A stretch of DNA of 64,000 nucleotides, taken from positions 1-64,000 of the forward strand of contig CAMYNC010000034.1 of assembly GCA_947259685.1 (NCBI GenBank). Reading direction: 5' to 3'. Shown here one piece after another: positions 44,232-54,107 of this stretch. The stretch's first letter is position 1, and the number at the start of each line of letters is the position of its first letter. Source of the DNA: an uncultured Desulfuromonadales bacterium (GTDB taxonomy: Bacteria; Desulfobacterota; Desulfuromonadia; Desulfuromonadales; Geopsychrobacteraceae). Made by a program: the position numbers and the translations under genes. The notes beneath the pieces are model-generated. The model was not told the origin of the DNA and did no database searches. It was given only the letters and a program-made list of their open reading frames with translations.

Positions 44232-45149
44232 TTACCTGTCCGCTTCGCCGATCGTCAGCAGTTTATGCAGCATTGTCGTACGCGGCATCTCAACCTCTCT
44301 ACTCGCGACCAGTTGCAGCGGAATCTGATAGATCGCCGCTAATTCCAGTGGCCGGTCGGCCAGCCGGTCAAGCAGCATGCTCGGCTGATAATGATCCATC
44401 TGCTCGGTCAGTTCGATCAGCCGGCGGCAGAAGGCCGGGCCGTCGATCGGCTCAGAGAGCCCTTGGGCATTGCCGCCGCTGACCACTTCCTGCATGATCT
44501 GTTTGATCATTTTATGGCTGTTGGGGTCGGCCAGCAGTTGGCTGACGTCTTTGCCGAGTAAGGCCGAGAGGCCGTTAAAAGGGATGTTCCAGACCAGCTT
44601 TTCCCAGCGTGCCCGGCGTAGGTCGGCGACGGCTTCACAGGGCACCCCGGCTGCTTGAAACAGTTTGGCCAGGCGTAGGCTGCGGGCACTTTGCCCGCCG
44701 GAAAATTCTCCCAGGCGGACCTTGCCTTCTCCCAGATGCCGGACAGTGCCAGGTGCGCCGCGATTGCTGCAGAGAAACGCGACGCCGCCGAGAACTTTTC
44801 CCGCACCGAAGGCCTTGGCTAGCAACTCTTCATTGCCCAGGCCATTCTGCAGGGTCAGCAGGTAACTTTCTGGGCCGACCAGCGGCCGGACCAGCTCGAC
44901 CAGCTGGTGGTTGGCAAAGGTCTTCAGGCCGATCAGGATCAGCTCGACCGGGCCGATCTCTTGCGGGCTGGCAAAACCTTGTACCTGGGGCAGATGGAAA
45001 TCGCCGTTGATCGAATTCACCTGTAGCCCTTTGGTCTGGATTGCCTGCAGGTCGCGGCGCAATAGAAAGCGGACGTCGTGGCCGGCCCGTTGCAGCATGC
45101 CGCCGTAGTAGAGGCCCAGGGCGCCTGAGCCGATTACGCCGATGCGCAT
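44232..45149 (-). CDS. panE: 2-dehydropantoate 2-reductase (ketopantoate reductase)
   Basis: This 305-residue NADPH-dependent reductase has MRIGVIGSGALGLYYGGML (nucleotide-binding GxGxxG at 7-12), GLKTFANHQL, and the later WEKLVWNIPFNGLSALLG with the conserved Lys and Asn. It reduces ketopantoate to pantoate in CoA synthesis. The open frame extends to 45302, but the ATG at 45149 has AGGAG nine bases upstream and matches the family N-terminus. It lies downstream of the TPR gene but beyond its terminator. Confidence 0.92.
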   Translation of the reverse strand: MRIGVIGSGALGLYYGGMLQRAGHDVRFLLRRDLQAIQTKGLQVNSINGDFHLPQVQGFASPQEIGPVELILIGLKTFANHQLVELVRPLVGPESYLLTLQNGLGNEELLAKAFGAGKVLGGVAFLCSNRGAPGTVRHLGEGKVRLGEFSGGQSARSLRLAKLFQAAGVPCEAVADLRRARWEKLVWNIPFNGLSALLGKDVSQLLADPNSHKMIKQIMQEVVSGGNAQGLSEPIDGPAFCRRLIELTEQMDHYQPSMLLDRLADRPLELAAIYQIPLQLVASREVEMPRTTMLHKLLTIGEADR

Positions 45150-45195
45150 AGTGTTTTTCTCCTGATTGATTTTTAACTGTGGAAGAGAGGACAAA

Positions 45196-45228
45196 AACCG
45201 TCGGCTGTCGGGCCGAGACCCGACGGTT
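45196..45228 (-). terminator. Terminator after the TPR membrane protein gene
   Basis: AACCGTCGG (45196-45204) pairs with CCGACGGTT (45220-45228). On the minus strand the stem is followed by TTTTTG. Confidence 0.8.
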
Positions 45229-45256
45229 CTGATACTTTTCCTAAGACGAACCAGCT

Positions 45257-46129
45257 TCAAAACCTGAAACGAGCCAAGAAGAGCGGCCCATCCCCCCGCC
45301 AACCAACCCCTAGTCCAAACTTCTGCCGTAAGCTCTCTTTGGCCTCCTCCTGCCGATCCCGGTTGTACTTATGGGCATTATTCACCGCGTTGTAGATATT
45401 GCCCCCATACCAACCGATCCCAAACAACGAAAGAATCCCGGCGACGGCGTGGTTATCGTTGTTCCAGGCCTCGATGGCGCCATAGATAAAGGCCGCGTTC
45501 AAGACCAAGGCCACCGCCGCCTGGCGCGGACGTTCGGTGTAGAGTTGCCCGGCCCCTGGCAGAATAGCCGAGAGGGTTCCTGCCAGCTGTGGGGATTTGC
45601 GCGGTAGCTGCTGATAATCATCCATGGCGTGTTGCAGCTCAGTCGCCTGGTCCTTCTCAAGCTGCGCAAAGCTCTGCTTCGCTTCGGCGATGCGGTTCTC
45701 CTCCAGATAGCTCCAGCCGATCCGATAGTCGCTCACCGACTTGTCGGTCGTGGCGGTCTGGTGCTGTTTCAGCAGCTGATAACGATTGCGGGCTTCGGGA
45801 TAATCCTGGCGGGTAAAGGCGGCATCGGCATAGAGTTTTCTGGCCAGAGCCGCCTGAGGCGTTTCGGGGTACTTCTGCCAGACGATTTCCAGGGCAGGGT
45901 CGAGTTCTTGCCAACGTTCTCCAGCCAGCAGACTTTGTGCTATCGCCAGCTGGGCACGGGGAGCCTCGGCAGATTGCGGCTGAGCATGCAGAAAGCGTTT
46001 GTATTCAGTGATTGCTCGATAATGATCCCCTTCTGCCGCCAGACTATCAGCAAAGGAGAGCGAAGCTGATTGCTCGCCCTGGGCAGCGACGGGGAGCAAA
46101 AAGAGCAGGAGCAAAAGAAACATCGGCAT
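45257..46129 (-). CDS. TPR-repeat protein with C-terminal membrane segment
   Basis: This 290-residue protein has a signal peptide (MFLLLLLFLLPVAAQG), several TPR-like helical hairpins (HYRAITEYKRFLHAQPQSAEAPRAQLAIAQSLL and following) and a C-terminal region with two hydrophobic helices around PGAGQLYTERPRQAAVALVLNAAFIYGAIEAW and GILSLFGIGWYGGNIYNAVNNAHKYN. The PGAGQxY pattern recurs in bacterial envelope proteins of unknown function. It is likely involved in envelope assembly, but no specific role can be assigned. Confidence 0.78.
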   Translation of the reverse strand: MPMFLLLLLFLLPVAAQGEQSASLSFADSLAAEGDHYRAITEYKRFLHAQPQSAEAPRAQLAIAQSLLAGERWQELDPALEIVWQKYPETPQAALARKLYADAAFTRQDYPEARNRYQLLKQHQTATTDKSVSDYRIGWSYLEENRIAEAKQSFAQLEKDQATELQHAMDDYQQLPRKSPQLAGTLSAILPGAGQLYTERPRQAAVALVLNAAFIYGAIEAWNNDNHAVAGILSLFGIGWYGGNIYNAVNNAHKYNRDRQEEAKESLRQKFGLGVGWRGDGPLFLARFRF

Positions 46130-46249
46130 CTGGAAGGTCCGTTAATCTGTAGGATTAAAGTCGGCGGAGATATTATCATAGCCGACCCGAATAGCTCTAT
46201 TAGAAAGCCTTTTTCTTTTTGGGATCAAGGATTTATCTGTGATTGTGGT

Positions 46250-46278
46250 TTGACGGATAGAGTGTTTTTATGTTACAT
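46250..46278 (+). promoter_or_regulatory. Possible sigma-70 promoter of carD
   Basis: TTGACG at 46250-46255, 17-bp spacer, TTACAT at 46273-46278, 28 bp before the TTG start. The -35 is good and the -10 weak, as expected for a CarD-dependent promoter. Confidence 0.4.
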
Positions 46279-46306
46279 TCACAAGATCGAGCAAAAGGAG
46301 CTGACA

Positions 46307-46786
46307 TTGTTTAAAATTGGTGATATGGCAGTCTATCCGACCCAGGGGGTTGGCGTGATTGAGGATATCGAGTCCCGAGAGTTTTCCGGACATAGTCAAA
46401 AATTTTACGTCTTGCGAATTGTCGATAGCGATATGACGATCATGGTCCCGGTCGGCAATGCCAACAATGTTGGTATGCGTCGCCTGATCGACGAAAAACG
46501 CATCACCCGGGTGTTTGATGCCCTGGCCGAGCAGACCGAAAGCGGCAAGATTGCTTCCTGGAGCCGCCGCCAGCGCGAGTACAACGACAAGCTGAAAAGC
46601 GGCGATCTGCTTGAAGTCGCCGAAGTGCTGCGTGACCTGTACCAGATAGGTTCGGCAAAAGAGCTGTCCTACGGTGAAAAGAAGGTGATGGAGCAGGCCC
46701 GCAAGCTGCTGGTGACCGAGGTTGCCCTGGCCGAAGGGAACAAAGAAGATTCGGTCGTTAAGCGCCTGGAGAATATTTTTCACTGA
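46307..46786 (+). CDS. carD: CarD-family transcription regulator
   Basis: This 159-residue protein has an N-terminal RNA-polymerase-interaction domain (FKIGDMAVYPTQGVGVIEDIESREFSG) and a C-terminal helical DNA-contacting domain with a conserved Trp (ASWSRRQREYNDKL). The start is TTG at 46307 with AGGAG 6 nt upstream; upstream in-frame codons give no domain. CarD stabilises open complexes at rRNA and other promoters. The isoprenoid genes ispD and ispF follow after a terminator. Confidence 0.93.
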   Translation: MFKIGDMAVYPTQGVGVIEDIESREFSGHSQKFYVLRIVDSDMTIMVPVGNANNVGMRRLIDEKRITRVFDALAEQTESGKIASWSRRQREYNDKLKSGDLLEVAEVLRDLYQIGSAKELSYGEKKVMEQARKLLVTEVALAEGNKEDSVVKRLENIFH

Positions 46787-46816
46787 AGTTGAATTTTAAA
46801 TTGAATTGCTGTTTAT

Positions 46817-46850
46817 AGACCGGGTGCCCAGCACCTGGTCTTTCTTTTTT
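46817..46850 (+). terminator. Terminator after carD
   Basis: The 11-bp stem AGACCGGGTGC / GCACCTGGTCT (one G-T pair) has a CCA loop and is followed by TTCTTTTTT. Confidence 0.88.
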
Positions 46851-46887
46851 CAGCCAAGCCGCCTGCTTGGGGTGTATTAAAGGGCGC

Positions 46888-47604
46888 ATGATGAAAGCCA
46901 CCGTTCTGATTCCCGCCGCCGGGATGGGGCGCCGTATGGGCGCATCGGTCAACAAGCAATACCTTGATCTGGCCGGTCGGCCGATCCTTGCCCACACCCT
47001 GGCGCTGTTCGACGCTCATCCGCAGGTTGAACATATCTATCCAATTATCCCCCGTGATGAAATCGCCTACTGCCAGCAGCAGATTATCGACCGCTACCGC
47101 TTTGCCAAGGTGCGGCGTATCGTTGCCGGCGGGGCCGAACGGCAGGATTCGGTCCGCAATGGCCTACAAGCGTTGCAACAGGATGGTCTGGACCAGCCGC
47201 AGCGGCCGGTGTTGATCCATGACGGGGTGCGGCCGCTGTTCAATCCGCAGCTGCTCCCTGCAATCCTTGCGGCGATCGGCACCACCGGGGCCTGCGTGGT
47301 CGGAGTGCCGGCCAAAGACACCATCAAAGAGGTGGATGCCGGCTTGATCAGCGGAACTCCTGAGCGGCAACGGCTCTGGCAGGCCCAGACGCCCCAGGGG
47401 GCCTATTATCGACATCTGGCTGCGGCCTTTAAACAGGCGGACGCCCAGGGGATTCTTGGCACCGATGATGCCTCGTTACTGGAATTGATTGACCAACCCG
47501 TGGCGATGGTGATGGGCGATTATCGAAATATCAAGGTGACGACACCGGAAGATCTGGTGATTGCCGCCGCTTTTCTTGACAACCAACAAAAGGAATCGGC
47601 ATGA
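46888..47604 (+). CDS. ispD: 2-C-methyl-D-erythritol 4-phosphate cytidylyltransferase
   Basis: This 238-residue enzyme has the CTP-binding loop [10 protein letters not shown] at 9-18 followed by [25 protein letters not shown] in the middle, and the C-terminal TDDASLLE and [11 protein letters not shown]. It converts MEP and CTP to CDP-ME in the non-mevalonate isoprenoid pathway. AAAGGG precedes tandem ATGs at 46888 and 46891. It overlaps ispF by 4 bp. Confidence 0.95.
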   Translation: MMKATVLIPAAGMGRRMGASVNKQYLDLAGRPILAHTLALFDAHPQVEHIYPIIPRDEIAYCQQQIIDRYRFAKVRRIVAGGAERQDSVRNGLQALQQDGLDQPQRPVLIHDGVRPLFNPQLLPAILAAIGTTGACVVGVPAKDTIKEVDAGLISGTPERQRLWQAQTPQGAYYRHLAAAFKQADAQGILGTDDASLLELIDQPVAMVMGDYRNIKVTTPEDLVIAAAFLDNQQKESA

Positions 47605-48113
47605 TGCGCATCGGTCATGGCTATGATGTCCACCGTCTGGTTCCCTCGCGGGAGCTGATTCTTGGTGGGGTAAAGATCGAATATGAACTCGGCCTGCTTG
47701 GCCATTCGGATGCTGATGTGCTGCTGCACGCTATTTGCGATGCCATCCTCGGTGCCCTGGGGCTGGGCGATATTGGCAAGCATTTCCCGGATACCGCAGC
47801 CGAATTCGCCGGCATTGACAGCCGCAAGCTGCTGCGCAACGTCATCGGCCAGGCGCGGCAACGAGGCTATCAGGTTGGCAATCTGGATGCGACCATCATC
47901 TGCCAGCAGCCGAAGCTGGCTCCGCACATCGCTGCCATGGTGGAAAATATTGCCGCCGACTGCCAGGTCGAAGCGAACCGGATCAACGTCAAGGCAACGA
48001 CCACGGAAAAGCTCGGCTTTCCCGGCCGTGGCGAGGGCATCGCAACCCATGCGGTGGCCTTGCTGCAGTCTAGCGGACAACCAGAAGCGGTGACTGCCGC
48101 GATTTCAGCTTAA
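47601..48113 (+). CDS. ispF: 2-C-methyl-D-erythritol 2,4-cyclodiphosphate synthase
   Basis: This 170-residue enzyme has the metal-binding motif GYDVHRL near residue 7, [31 protein letters not shown] and C-terminal [16 protein letters not shown]. It makes MEcPP in the MEP pathway. It is coupled to ispD by ATGA-type overlap, the usual ispD-ispF order. glnS follows after 22 bp. Confidence 0.96.
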   Translation: MMRIGHGYDVHRLVPSRELILGGVKIEYELGLLGHSDADVLLHAICDAILGALGLGDIGKHFPDTAAEFAGIDSRKLLRNVIGQARQRGYQVGNLDATIICQQPKLAPHIAAMVENIAADCQVEANRINVKATTTEKLGFPGRGEGIATHAVALLQSSGQPEAVTAAISA

Positions 48114-48135
48114 TACTTCTAAAGGACGAGGCCTC

Positions 48136-49797
48136 ATGAGTACGACGGAGACCCCTAGCAGCTCCAATTTTATCCGCACGCTAATCAGCGAGGACCTGGA
48201 AAGCGGCAAGCGCGAACAGGTCATCACCCGTTTTCCGCCTGAGCCGAACGGCTACCTGCATATCGGCCACGCGAAAAGTATCTGCCTCAATTTCGGCCTG
48301 GCTGCCGAGTATGGTGGCCGCTGCCATCTGCGCTTCGATGACACCAATCCGGTCAAGGAAGAGGATGAGTATGTCGAAGCGATCAAGCAGGATGTCGCCT
48401 GGCTCGGTTTCGACTGGGGCGAGCATCTCTACTTCGCTTCCGACTATTTCGACCAGCTTTATCAGTGGGCGATCAAGCTGATCAAAAAAGGCCAGGCCTA
48501 TGTTGACAGCCAGAGCGCTGAAGAGATGCGGGTCAATCGCGGGACTTTAACGCAGTCCGGGGTCGACAGCCCTTACCGTGACCGCAGCGTCGAGGAGAAC
48601 CTGGGACTGTTCGAAAAGATGAAAAATGGCGATTTCCCTGACGGATCACACATCCTGCGGGCGAAAATTGACATGTCTGCGCCGAATATGAACCTGCGCG
48701 ACCCGGCCATGTACCGGATTTTGCATGCTGTTCATCACCGTACCGGCGATAAATGGTGCATCTACCCGATGTATGATTTCGCCCATGGGCAAGAGGATTC
48801 CATCGAAGGCGTGACCCATTCGATCTGTACCCTGGAGTTTGAGGATCATCGTCCCCTCTACGAGTGGTTCCTCCAGGAGCTGGAAATCTTCGCTCCGCAA
48901 CAGATCGAGTTTGCCCGGCTGAATCTCAGCTATACGGTAATGAGCAAGCGCAAGCTGCTGCAGCTGGTCAACGAAAAGCATGTCGCAGGCTGGAACGATC
49001 CGCGCATGCCGACCGTCTCCGGAATGCGTCGGCGCGGTTATCCGGCCGCTGCCATCCGCAGCTTCTGCGAGCGGATCGGGGTTGGTCGTAACGCCAGCTG
49101 GATCGATCTATCGGTGCTTGAAGACTGCGTCCGTGAGCAGCTCAACGAAACCGCTTTCCGCCGCCAGGCAGTGCTCAATCCGCTGAAGGTGACCATCACT
49201 AACTATCCGGATGATAAGGTTGAAGAGCTGGAATCGGCCAATCATCCGCAACAGCCGGAGCAGGGCAGTCGGGTGTTGCCGTTTGCAAACGAACTTTATG
49301 TCGAGCGGGATGATTTTATGGAAGACCCACCGAAAAAGTTCTTCCGTCTCGGACCCGGCCGGGAAGTACGGCTGCGCAATGCCTACATCATCAAGTGTGA
49401 TGAAGTGGTCAAGGATGACAGCGGCGAGGTGATTGAGCTGAAGTGTTCCGCCGACCTCGACACTCTGGGCAAGAACCCGGAAGGGCGTAAGGTCAAGGGG
49501 ATCATCCACTGGGTCTCGGCGCAACATGCAGTGAAGGTGCCGGTGCGGATTTACGATCGGCTGTTCAACCAGGAAAATCCGGACAAAGCGGAGAACTACC
49601 TGGCGGCCCTCAATCCGGCATCGCTGCAGGTCACTGAAGCGCTGGCCGAGCCGAGCTTGCTGCAGGCCAAAGCGGGCGAGACCTTCCAGTTTGAGCGGGT
49701 TGGTTATTTTACTGTGGATTCTAAGGATTCGCAGGACGGCAAGCCGGTCTTCAACCGGACTGTGACCCTGCGTGATACCTGGGCGAAGCTGAAGTAA
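48136..49797 (+). CDS. glnS: Glutaminyl-tRNA synthetase
   Basis: This 553-residue class I synthetase has HIGH at 42-45 ([10 protein letters not shown]), the [17 protein letters not shown] block and a KMSKS-like VMSKRKL. The C-terminal anticodon-binding beta-barrels extend to residue 553, as in E. coli GlnS. It charges tRNA-Gln directly, so this organism need not rely solely on the Glu-tRNA amidotransferase for glutamine. AAAGGACGAG precedes the ATG. Confidence 0.96.
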   Translation: MSTTETPSSSNFIRTLISEDLESGKREQVITRFPPEPNGYLHIGHAKSICLNFGLAAEYGGRCHLRFDDTNPVKEEDEYVEAIKQDVAWLGFDWGEHLYFASDYFDQLYQWAIKLIKKGQAYVDSQSAEEMRVNRGTLTQSGVDSPYRDRSVEENLGLFEKMKNGDFPDGSHILRAKIDMSAPNMNLRDPAMYRILHAVHHRTGDKWCIYPMYDFAHGQEDSIEGVTHSICTLEFEDHRPLYEWFLQELEIFAPQQIEFARLNLSYTVMSKRKLLQLVNEKHVAGWNDPRMPTVSGMRRRGYPAAAIRSFCERIGVGRNASWIDLSVLEDCVREQLNETAFRRQAVLNPLKVTITNYPDDKVEELESANHPQQPEQGSRVLPFANELYVERDDFMEDPPKKFFRLGPGREVRLRNAYIIKCDEVVKDDSGEVIELKCSADLDTLGKNPEGRKVKGIIHWVSAQHAVKVPVRIYDRLFNQENPDKAENYLAALNPASLQVTEALAEPSLLQAKAGETFQFERVGYFTVDSKDSQDGKPVFNRTVTLRDTWAKLK

Positions 49798-49801
49798 ATT
49801 G

Positions 49802-49867
49802 TAGGGGCGCCATACATGGCGCCCGTTCTGGGTTCACGAACTGCGGGCGACTCATGAGTCGCCCCTA
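49802..49867. repeat. Nested GGGGCG palindromes between glnS and cysS
   Basis: Two perfect palindromes, GGGCGCCAT.AC.ATGGCGCCC (49805-49824) and GGGCGACTC.AT.GAGTCGCCC (49845-49864), are bracketed by TAGGGGCG and CGCCCCTA. There is no U-tract, so it looks like a dispersed repeat and not a terminator. Confidence 0.75.
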
Positions 49868-49899
49868 AAGATATCAACATCCATCACGGAGATTTCCAC

Positions 49900-51345
49900 A
49901 TGAGTCTGCGCGTCTACAACACCATGAGCGGCAAAAAAGAAGAGTTCCAGCCGCTGGTTCCCGGCAAGGTCGGCATGTATGTCTGCGGTGTTACCGTCTA
50001 TGACTACTGCCATATCGGCCACGCCCGCGCCAATATCGTCTTCGATATCATTTACCGCTATCTGCAGTTCGCCGGTTTTGAGACCACCTATGTGCGAAAT
50101 TACACCGATGTTGACGACAAAATCATCAACCGTGCTAACGAACGGGGCATCGACAGTAAGGCGCTGGCGGAGGAATTCATCCGTGCTTTCGACGAGGATA
50201 TGGATGCTCTGGGCCTGGCCAAGCCGACCCACGAACCACGCGCGACCGAGTACATTGCCCAGATCATTGAGATCTGCCAGATTTTGATCGACAAGGGGCT
50301 GGCTTATGCCTCGGCGGGCGATGTTTATTATCGGGTCGATAAGTTCGCCAGCTACCTGAAGCTTTCCAAGCGCAATATGGATGAGATGCTGTCTGGAGCA
50401 CGGATCTCGCCGGGTGAGCAGAAAGAGAATCCAATGGATTTCGCTCTCTGGAAGGGCGCCAAGCCGGATGAACCAAGCTGGGAATCGCCCTGGGGAGCGG
50501 GGCGGCCGGGCTGGCATATCGAGTGTTCAGCGATGAGTTCTTCGCTGCTCGGTGACAGTTTTGATATCCATGGCGGCGGTCGTGATCTGATCTTTCCGCA
50601 CCATGAAAACGAGATCGCTCAGAGCGAAGGGGCCAGCGGCAAACCGTTCGCCAAGTACTGGGTGCACAACGGTTTCGTTAACGTTAATCAGGAGAAGATG
50701 AGCAAGTCGCTCGGCAACTTCTTTACCATCCGCGACATTCTGCAGACCTATGATCCAGAGGTGGTACGTTTCTTTATCCTCACCTCTCACTACCGCTCGC
50801 CGATCGATTTCTCCGATCAGAACCTGGTGGAAGCTCAAGCTGGATTAAGCCGTTTCTATGAAGCCTTACTGACGGCCGATCAGGCGGTGGAAGGGGTCGC
50901 AGAGTCAGCGGTTGAAAGCACCCTCGGTGCCGCATTGGAAACAAAATTTCGCGAGGCGATGAATGATGATTTCAACACCGCCCTGGCGATTGCCCACCTG
51001 TTTGAAGGGGTGCGGACCATGAACCGGTTGGTGGCGACCAAGAAGTTCCGCAAAAAGGCTGAGCTGGTCGCCCAGGTGCGGGACCTGCGCGCCAGCGTGC
51101 TGAAACTTGGCGGTGTGCTCGGCATTTACCATTCTGACCCGGCCAGCTGGCTGGAAAAGCTCAAACTGGCGGGTTTGGCCAAACTGGATATCAGTGCCGA
51201 GGAGATCGAAGCGCAGATTGGCGAGCGGAAGCAGGCACGCAGCGACAAGGATTTTGCCCGCTCCGATGAAATTCGTGATGCGCTGATTGCGCGGGGCATC
51301 GAGCTGCTCGATAGCCCACAAGGAACGACCTGGAAGTTGAAGTAG
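49900..51345 (+). CDS. cysS: Cysteinyl-tRNA synthetase
   Basis: This 481-residue synthetase has the zinc-ligand Cys in [21 protein letters not shown] at 38-41, zinc site residues in [10 protein letters not shown] and [18 protein letters not shown] at about 267-274, and a C-terminal helical domain. It charges tRNA-Cys. It follows glnS after a palindromic spacer and precedes a cytochrome gene with its own leader. Confidence 0.96.
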   Translation: MSLRVYNTMSGKKEEFQPLVPGKVGMYVCGVTVYDYCHIGHARANIVFDIIYRYLQFAGFETTYVRNYTDVDDKIINRANERGIDSKALAEEFIRAFDEDMDALGLAKPTHEPRATEYIAQIIEICQILIDKGLAYASAGDVYYRVDKFASYLKLSKRNMDEMLSGARISPGEQKENPMDFALWKGAKPDEPSWESPWGAGRPGWHIECSAMSSSLLGDSFDIHGGGRDLIFPHHENEIAQSEGASGKPFAKYWVHNGFVNVNQEKMSKSLGNFFTIRDILQTYDPEVVRFFILTSHYRSPIDFSDQNLVEAQAGLSRFYEALLTADQAVEGVAESAVESTLGAALETKFREAMNDDFNTALAIAHLFEGVRTMNRLVATKKFRKKAELVAQVRDLRASVLKLGGVLGIYHSDPASWLEKLKLAGLAKLDISAEEIEAQIGERKQARSDKDFARSDEIRDALIARGIELLDSPQGTTWKLK

Positions 51346-51464
51346 CCATTGTCACAATTTGGGTAATTCGTACTGCATACAGTATCTTCTTTGCCTGAAA
51401 TTCGGACTGTGATATTAATAGACTGTTAGAAAACTTGTTTAGCGAGGAGTGGGAGGTTCGTTTT

Positions 51465-51794
51465 ATGAAACGTTTATTGTTGCTGCTGATGGTTGCGGGG
51501 CTGGTTGCCTGCATGGCATCAGCTGTTGTCGCAGAAGATCATATAGGTCCGAAGGAGGTGGTTTTTGATACCACCATCGGGACGATAAATTTTCAGCACA
51601 TCCAGCACCAGGGTAAGATTTCCGATTGTACCGAGTGTCACCACAAGGGGATCGAAGAGGGGAAGTGCACCGGTTGTCACGGGGTTGAAAAGGATATTCC
51701 GCGCTTGACCAAAGCCTTTCATGGCCAGTGCAAAGGCTGCCACCGCAATTCCAGCGGGCCGACCAGCTGCAAAGGCTGTCATCTAAAAAACTGA
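51465..51794 (+). CDS. Small periplasmic tetrahaem cytochrome, c7/c3 family
   Basis: This 109-residue protein has a signal peptide (LLLLLMVAGLVACMASAVVA) and an ~85-residue mature domain with four CxxCH motifs: CTECH, CTGCH, CKGCH and CKGCH. The spacing KCTGCHG...FHGQCKGCHRNS resembles the triheme PpcA family of Geobacter, with one extra haem inserted between its first and last haems. GGGAGG precedes the ATG at 51465. It probably shuttles electrons through the periplasm, for example to the outer-membrane conduit. A terminator follows. Confidence 0.92.
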   Translation: MKRLLLLLMVAGLVACMASAVVAEDHIGPKEVVFDTTIGTINFQHIQHQGKISDCTECHHKGIEEGKCTGCHGVEKDIPRLTKAFHGQCKGCHRNSSGPTSCKGCHLKN

Positions 51795-51810
51795 CAACTG
51801 TCGATCTGCA

Positions 51811-51846
51811 AAAAAGGGTCGCTCGAAAGAGCGGCCTTTTTTTATT
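51811..51846 (+). terminator. Terminator after the tetrahaem cytochrome gene
   Basis: AAAAAGG.TCGCTC / GAGCGGCCTTTTTTT with a GAAA tetraloop and a seven-T tract. Confidence 0.9.
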
Positions 51847-51860
51847 TAAGATGCTGCTAA

Positions 51861-52014
51861 GCTTAGTTTTCGGTTTGGAAACGAGCAATTTTTCGCAAGG
51901 TCAAGGAAACCCAGGGATTGCGCGGAGACGTACATGGTACGTCGCACAAGCAATCCCGCAGGTTGACGCAGAGATTGCGAAAAAGGGCCGTTTCCGGATG
52001 AAAACGAGCTAAGC
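51861..52014. repeat. 154-bp imperfect palindrome
   Basis: The ends GCTTAGTTTTC and GAAAACGAGCTAAGC pair, as do GAGCAATTTTTCGCAA / TTGCGAAAAAGGGC and GGGATTGCGCGG / ACAAGCAATCCC, around a central ACGTACATGGTACGT. It resembles a REP/BIME-like element and lies directly next to the broken srkA gene. Confidence 0.8.
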
Positions 52015-52038
52015 CGTGTCTGGCACGGACGCTGGCGA

Positions 52039-52930
52039 TCAAAGCTGCAGCGGCGGCTCCTGCAATTTGCCCAGCTGTTCGCGCAATTCGAGGATATGTT
52101 CACCCCAGTACTGCAAGCTGTTGAACCAGGGGAAGGTGCGCGGAAAGGCGGGGTCTTGCCAGCGGCGCGCCAGCCAGGCGCTGTAGTGCAGCATCCATTT
52201 CATCGCCGGAGAGCAGCATCCACAGATCCTGAATCGCCGGGGCCATGCGGGCATCGTCAAAATCGACGAAATGGGGCAACTGGTCGCGCCAGAGCATATT
52301 GCCGCTGTGGCAATCGCCATGCAGGCGGATCAGGCGTAGCTGTCCAACCCGCTGAAAAGACTCCTCAATCCTTTGCAGCAGGTCGCGGGTTAAGCTCAGG
52401 TAGGATTCGTGATACTCCTGTGGAATGAAATGTTCACTGATGTAGGCGACACTCTCCCGGCCAAAACTCTGGATATTCAACTCCGGGCGGTGCTGAAAGG
52501 GGCGGATGGCACCCACCAGATGAATCCGGCCGAGCAGCCGGCCGAGCATCTGCAAGTGCTCTAGATTATCCAGTTCCGGCGGTTGGCCCCCTCTGCGCGG
52601 ATAAAGAGCGAAGCGAAAATCGCCGAAATTACGCAAACTCTGGCCTGCGGCATCAAGCAATGGCGTTACCACCGGTAATTCCTGCTCGGCCAGTTCCTGA
52701 GTGAACTGGTGCTCCTCAAGGATCTGCGCATCGCTCCAGCGGTTCGGTCGATAGAACTTGGCAATCAGCGGTTCCCCCTCCTCTGTCCCGACCTGGTAGA
52801 CCCGATTTTCATAGCTATTTAAGGCCAGGATCCGGCAGTCACAGAGATAGCCCTCCGCCTCAATGGCGTCCATGATGAACTCAGGGGTCAGGCTGTCAAA
52901 AGGGTGTTGGCTTGGTGTCGGCTGGTGCAT
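52039..52930 (-). pseudogene. srkA: Disrupted SrkA/RdoA-type stress-response kinase
   Basis: The N-terminal part (from ATG 52930) matches SrkA, with HGDCHSGNMLWRD and the metal-binding VDFDDARMAPAIQDLWMLLSGDEMD. In that frame it runs into nonsense ending at 52100. The authentic C-terminus (YSAWLARRWQDPAFPRTFPWFN...LQEPPLQL, stop at 52039) is in another frame starting near 52205. Roughly 35 residues between them are missing, so a deletion with frameshift near 52178-52205 broke the gene. The family phosphorylates proteins in envelope stress. Catalytic residues remain but a stable product is doubtful. Confidence 0.85.
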
Positions 52931-53385
52931 CGCTTCCTCACATTTGGGATGATACGGCAAGGAAGTCTACTCCTGAGGTCGGTTAAAGTAAAGCCGGAGG
53001 CTTTGGTCGTGTGCTGGATTGTGGCGACCGTAAAAGTTTTCCTCTCCTCCCTTGGCTATCCTATAATAGTGAAAGGCCCGCCACTTGTCGCGCGGGCCTT
53101 CTAAATATTCTCTAAATTTCCCTGATCACGGGTATTTCCGGCGCTAAATGGTCGCCGGTCGCTGTGTCGTACTCTTCATTGAATCGGGCGTAGTTTCGAT
53201 AGGCAAACCTCCTTGCTGGGGTTAGCGAACCAATTAACAACCTACAGACGAAGTATACCACTTTCTGGCTATAATTACTCTCACCACCGGTCTATTTGTC
53301 AGCAAGATGCAATTTTATCGAGAAAATTGTAAATTTCGGATGAGCGCCGCGCCAATTGAGTATGGATCTTTATTGCCACCCAGCC
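52931..53385. other. Spacer with terminator
   Basis: No gene is visible in these 455 bp. Only the hairpin at 53073-53100 stands out. Confidence 0.45.
53073..53100 (-). terminator. Hairpin, probable terminator downstream of argO
   Basis: AAGGCCCGC (53073-53081) and GCGGGCCTT (53092-53100) form a perfect 9-bp stem. On the minus strand it lies 286 bp past the argO stop and is followed by TCACTATTAT. Confidence 0.55.
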
Positions 53386-54003
53386 TTAATTCAGCTGCTG
53401 GATTTGCGGCCAGAGCAGGCCGAGGGCGATACCCCACATGCTCAGACAGACCAGGCCGTCGAGGCAACGCCAGGCTAGCGGTTTGCGGAACAGCGGGGCC
53501 AGCAGGCCGGCTCCGAGGCTGAGGCTGAAAAACCAAAGGAAAGATGCGGTCATCGCCCCGGCACCGAACAGATAGCGTTCGGTTTGCGCCAGTTGGCCGC
53601 TGAGTCCGCCGACCAGCAGGATGGTATCCAGATAGACGTGGGGATTGAAAAAGGTAAAGGCCAGGGTGGCCAGCAACAGCTGTTTTCGCGAGGAGATCAC
53701 CACAGCGTCGGTTTGCAGGCTGGCTCCGCGCAGAGCGGATCGGAAGGAACGGTAGCCGTAAGCGAGTAAAAACAGCGCGCCGAGCCAGCTGGCCAGCTGG
53801 GACAGCTGTGGGTTTGCCGCCACCAGGGCGCCGACGCCGCTGATGCCGATCAGGATCAAACTGGCATCGCAGATGCTGCAGACCAGGGCGGTCTGCAGCG
53901 GATGGTTGCGCCGCACCCCTTGCGAAAAAACAAACGCATTTTGCGCGCCGATGGCGATGATCAAGCCGCCACCGACAGCGACCCCCTGAAAGTATGCCAA
54001 CAT
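53386..54003 (-). CDS. argO: LysE-family amino-acid exporter ArgO
   Basis: This 205-residue inner-membrane protein has six helices and the LysE/ArgO motifs GAQNAFVFSQGVRRNH near residue 20 and FTFFNPHVYLDTILLVGG near 115. It exports arginine or lysine. It is divergent from argP, the usual LysR activator of this gene, with a 104-bp shared promoter region. Confidence 0.92.
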   Translation of the reverse strand: MLAYFQGVAVGGGLIIAIGAQNAFVFSQGVRRNHPLQTALVCSICDASLILIGISGVGALVAANPQLSQLASWLGALFLLAYGYRSFRSALRGASLQTDAVVISSRKQLLLATLAFTFFNPHVYLDTILLVGGLSGQLAQTERYLFGAGAMTASFLWFFSLSLGAGLLAPLFRKPLAWRCLDGLVCLSMWGIALGLLWPQIQQLN

Positions 54004-54084
54004 TTATTCCTCCTGAAAGCTCGTGGTTGAAAAGTAGCTTAAGTCGGGCTCTATAGAAAGTAAAATTAATTGTTTTTAGATGCT

Positions 54085-54099
54085 ATTAGTTTTGCTAAT
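54085..54099. promoter_or_regulatory. Candidate ArgP operator
   Basis: ATTAG.TTTTG.CTAAT, a T-N11-A dyad typical of LysR-type regulators, lies in the argO-argP divergent region just upstream of argP. Confidence 0.5.
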
Positions 54100-54107
54100 A
54101 TGGGGCC

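Noticed and set aside
45150..45302. N-terminal extension of panE
   Set aside because: The extra 51 codons cross a terminator and overlap the TPR gene. The conserved N-terminus starts at 45149.
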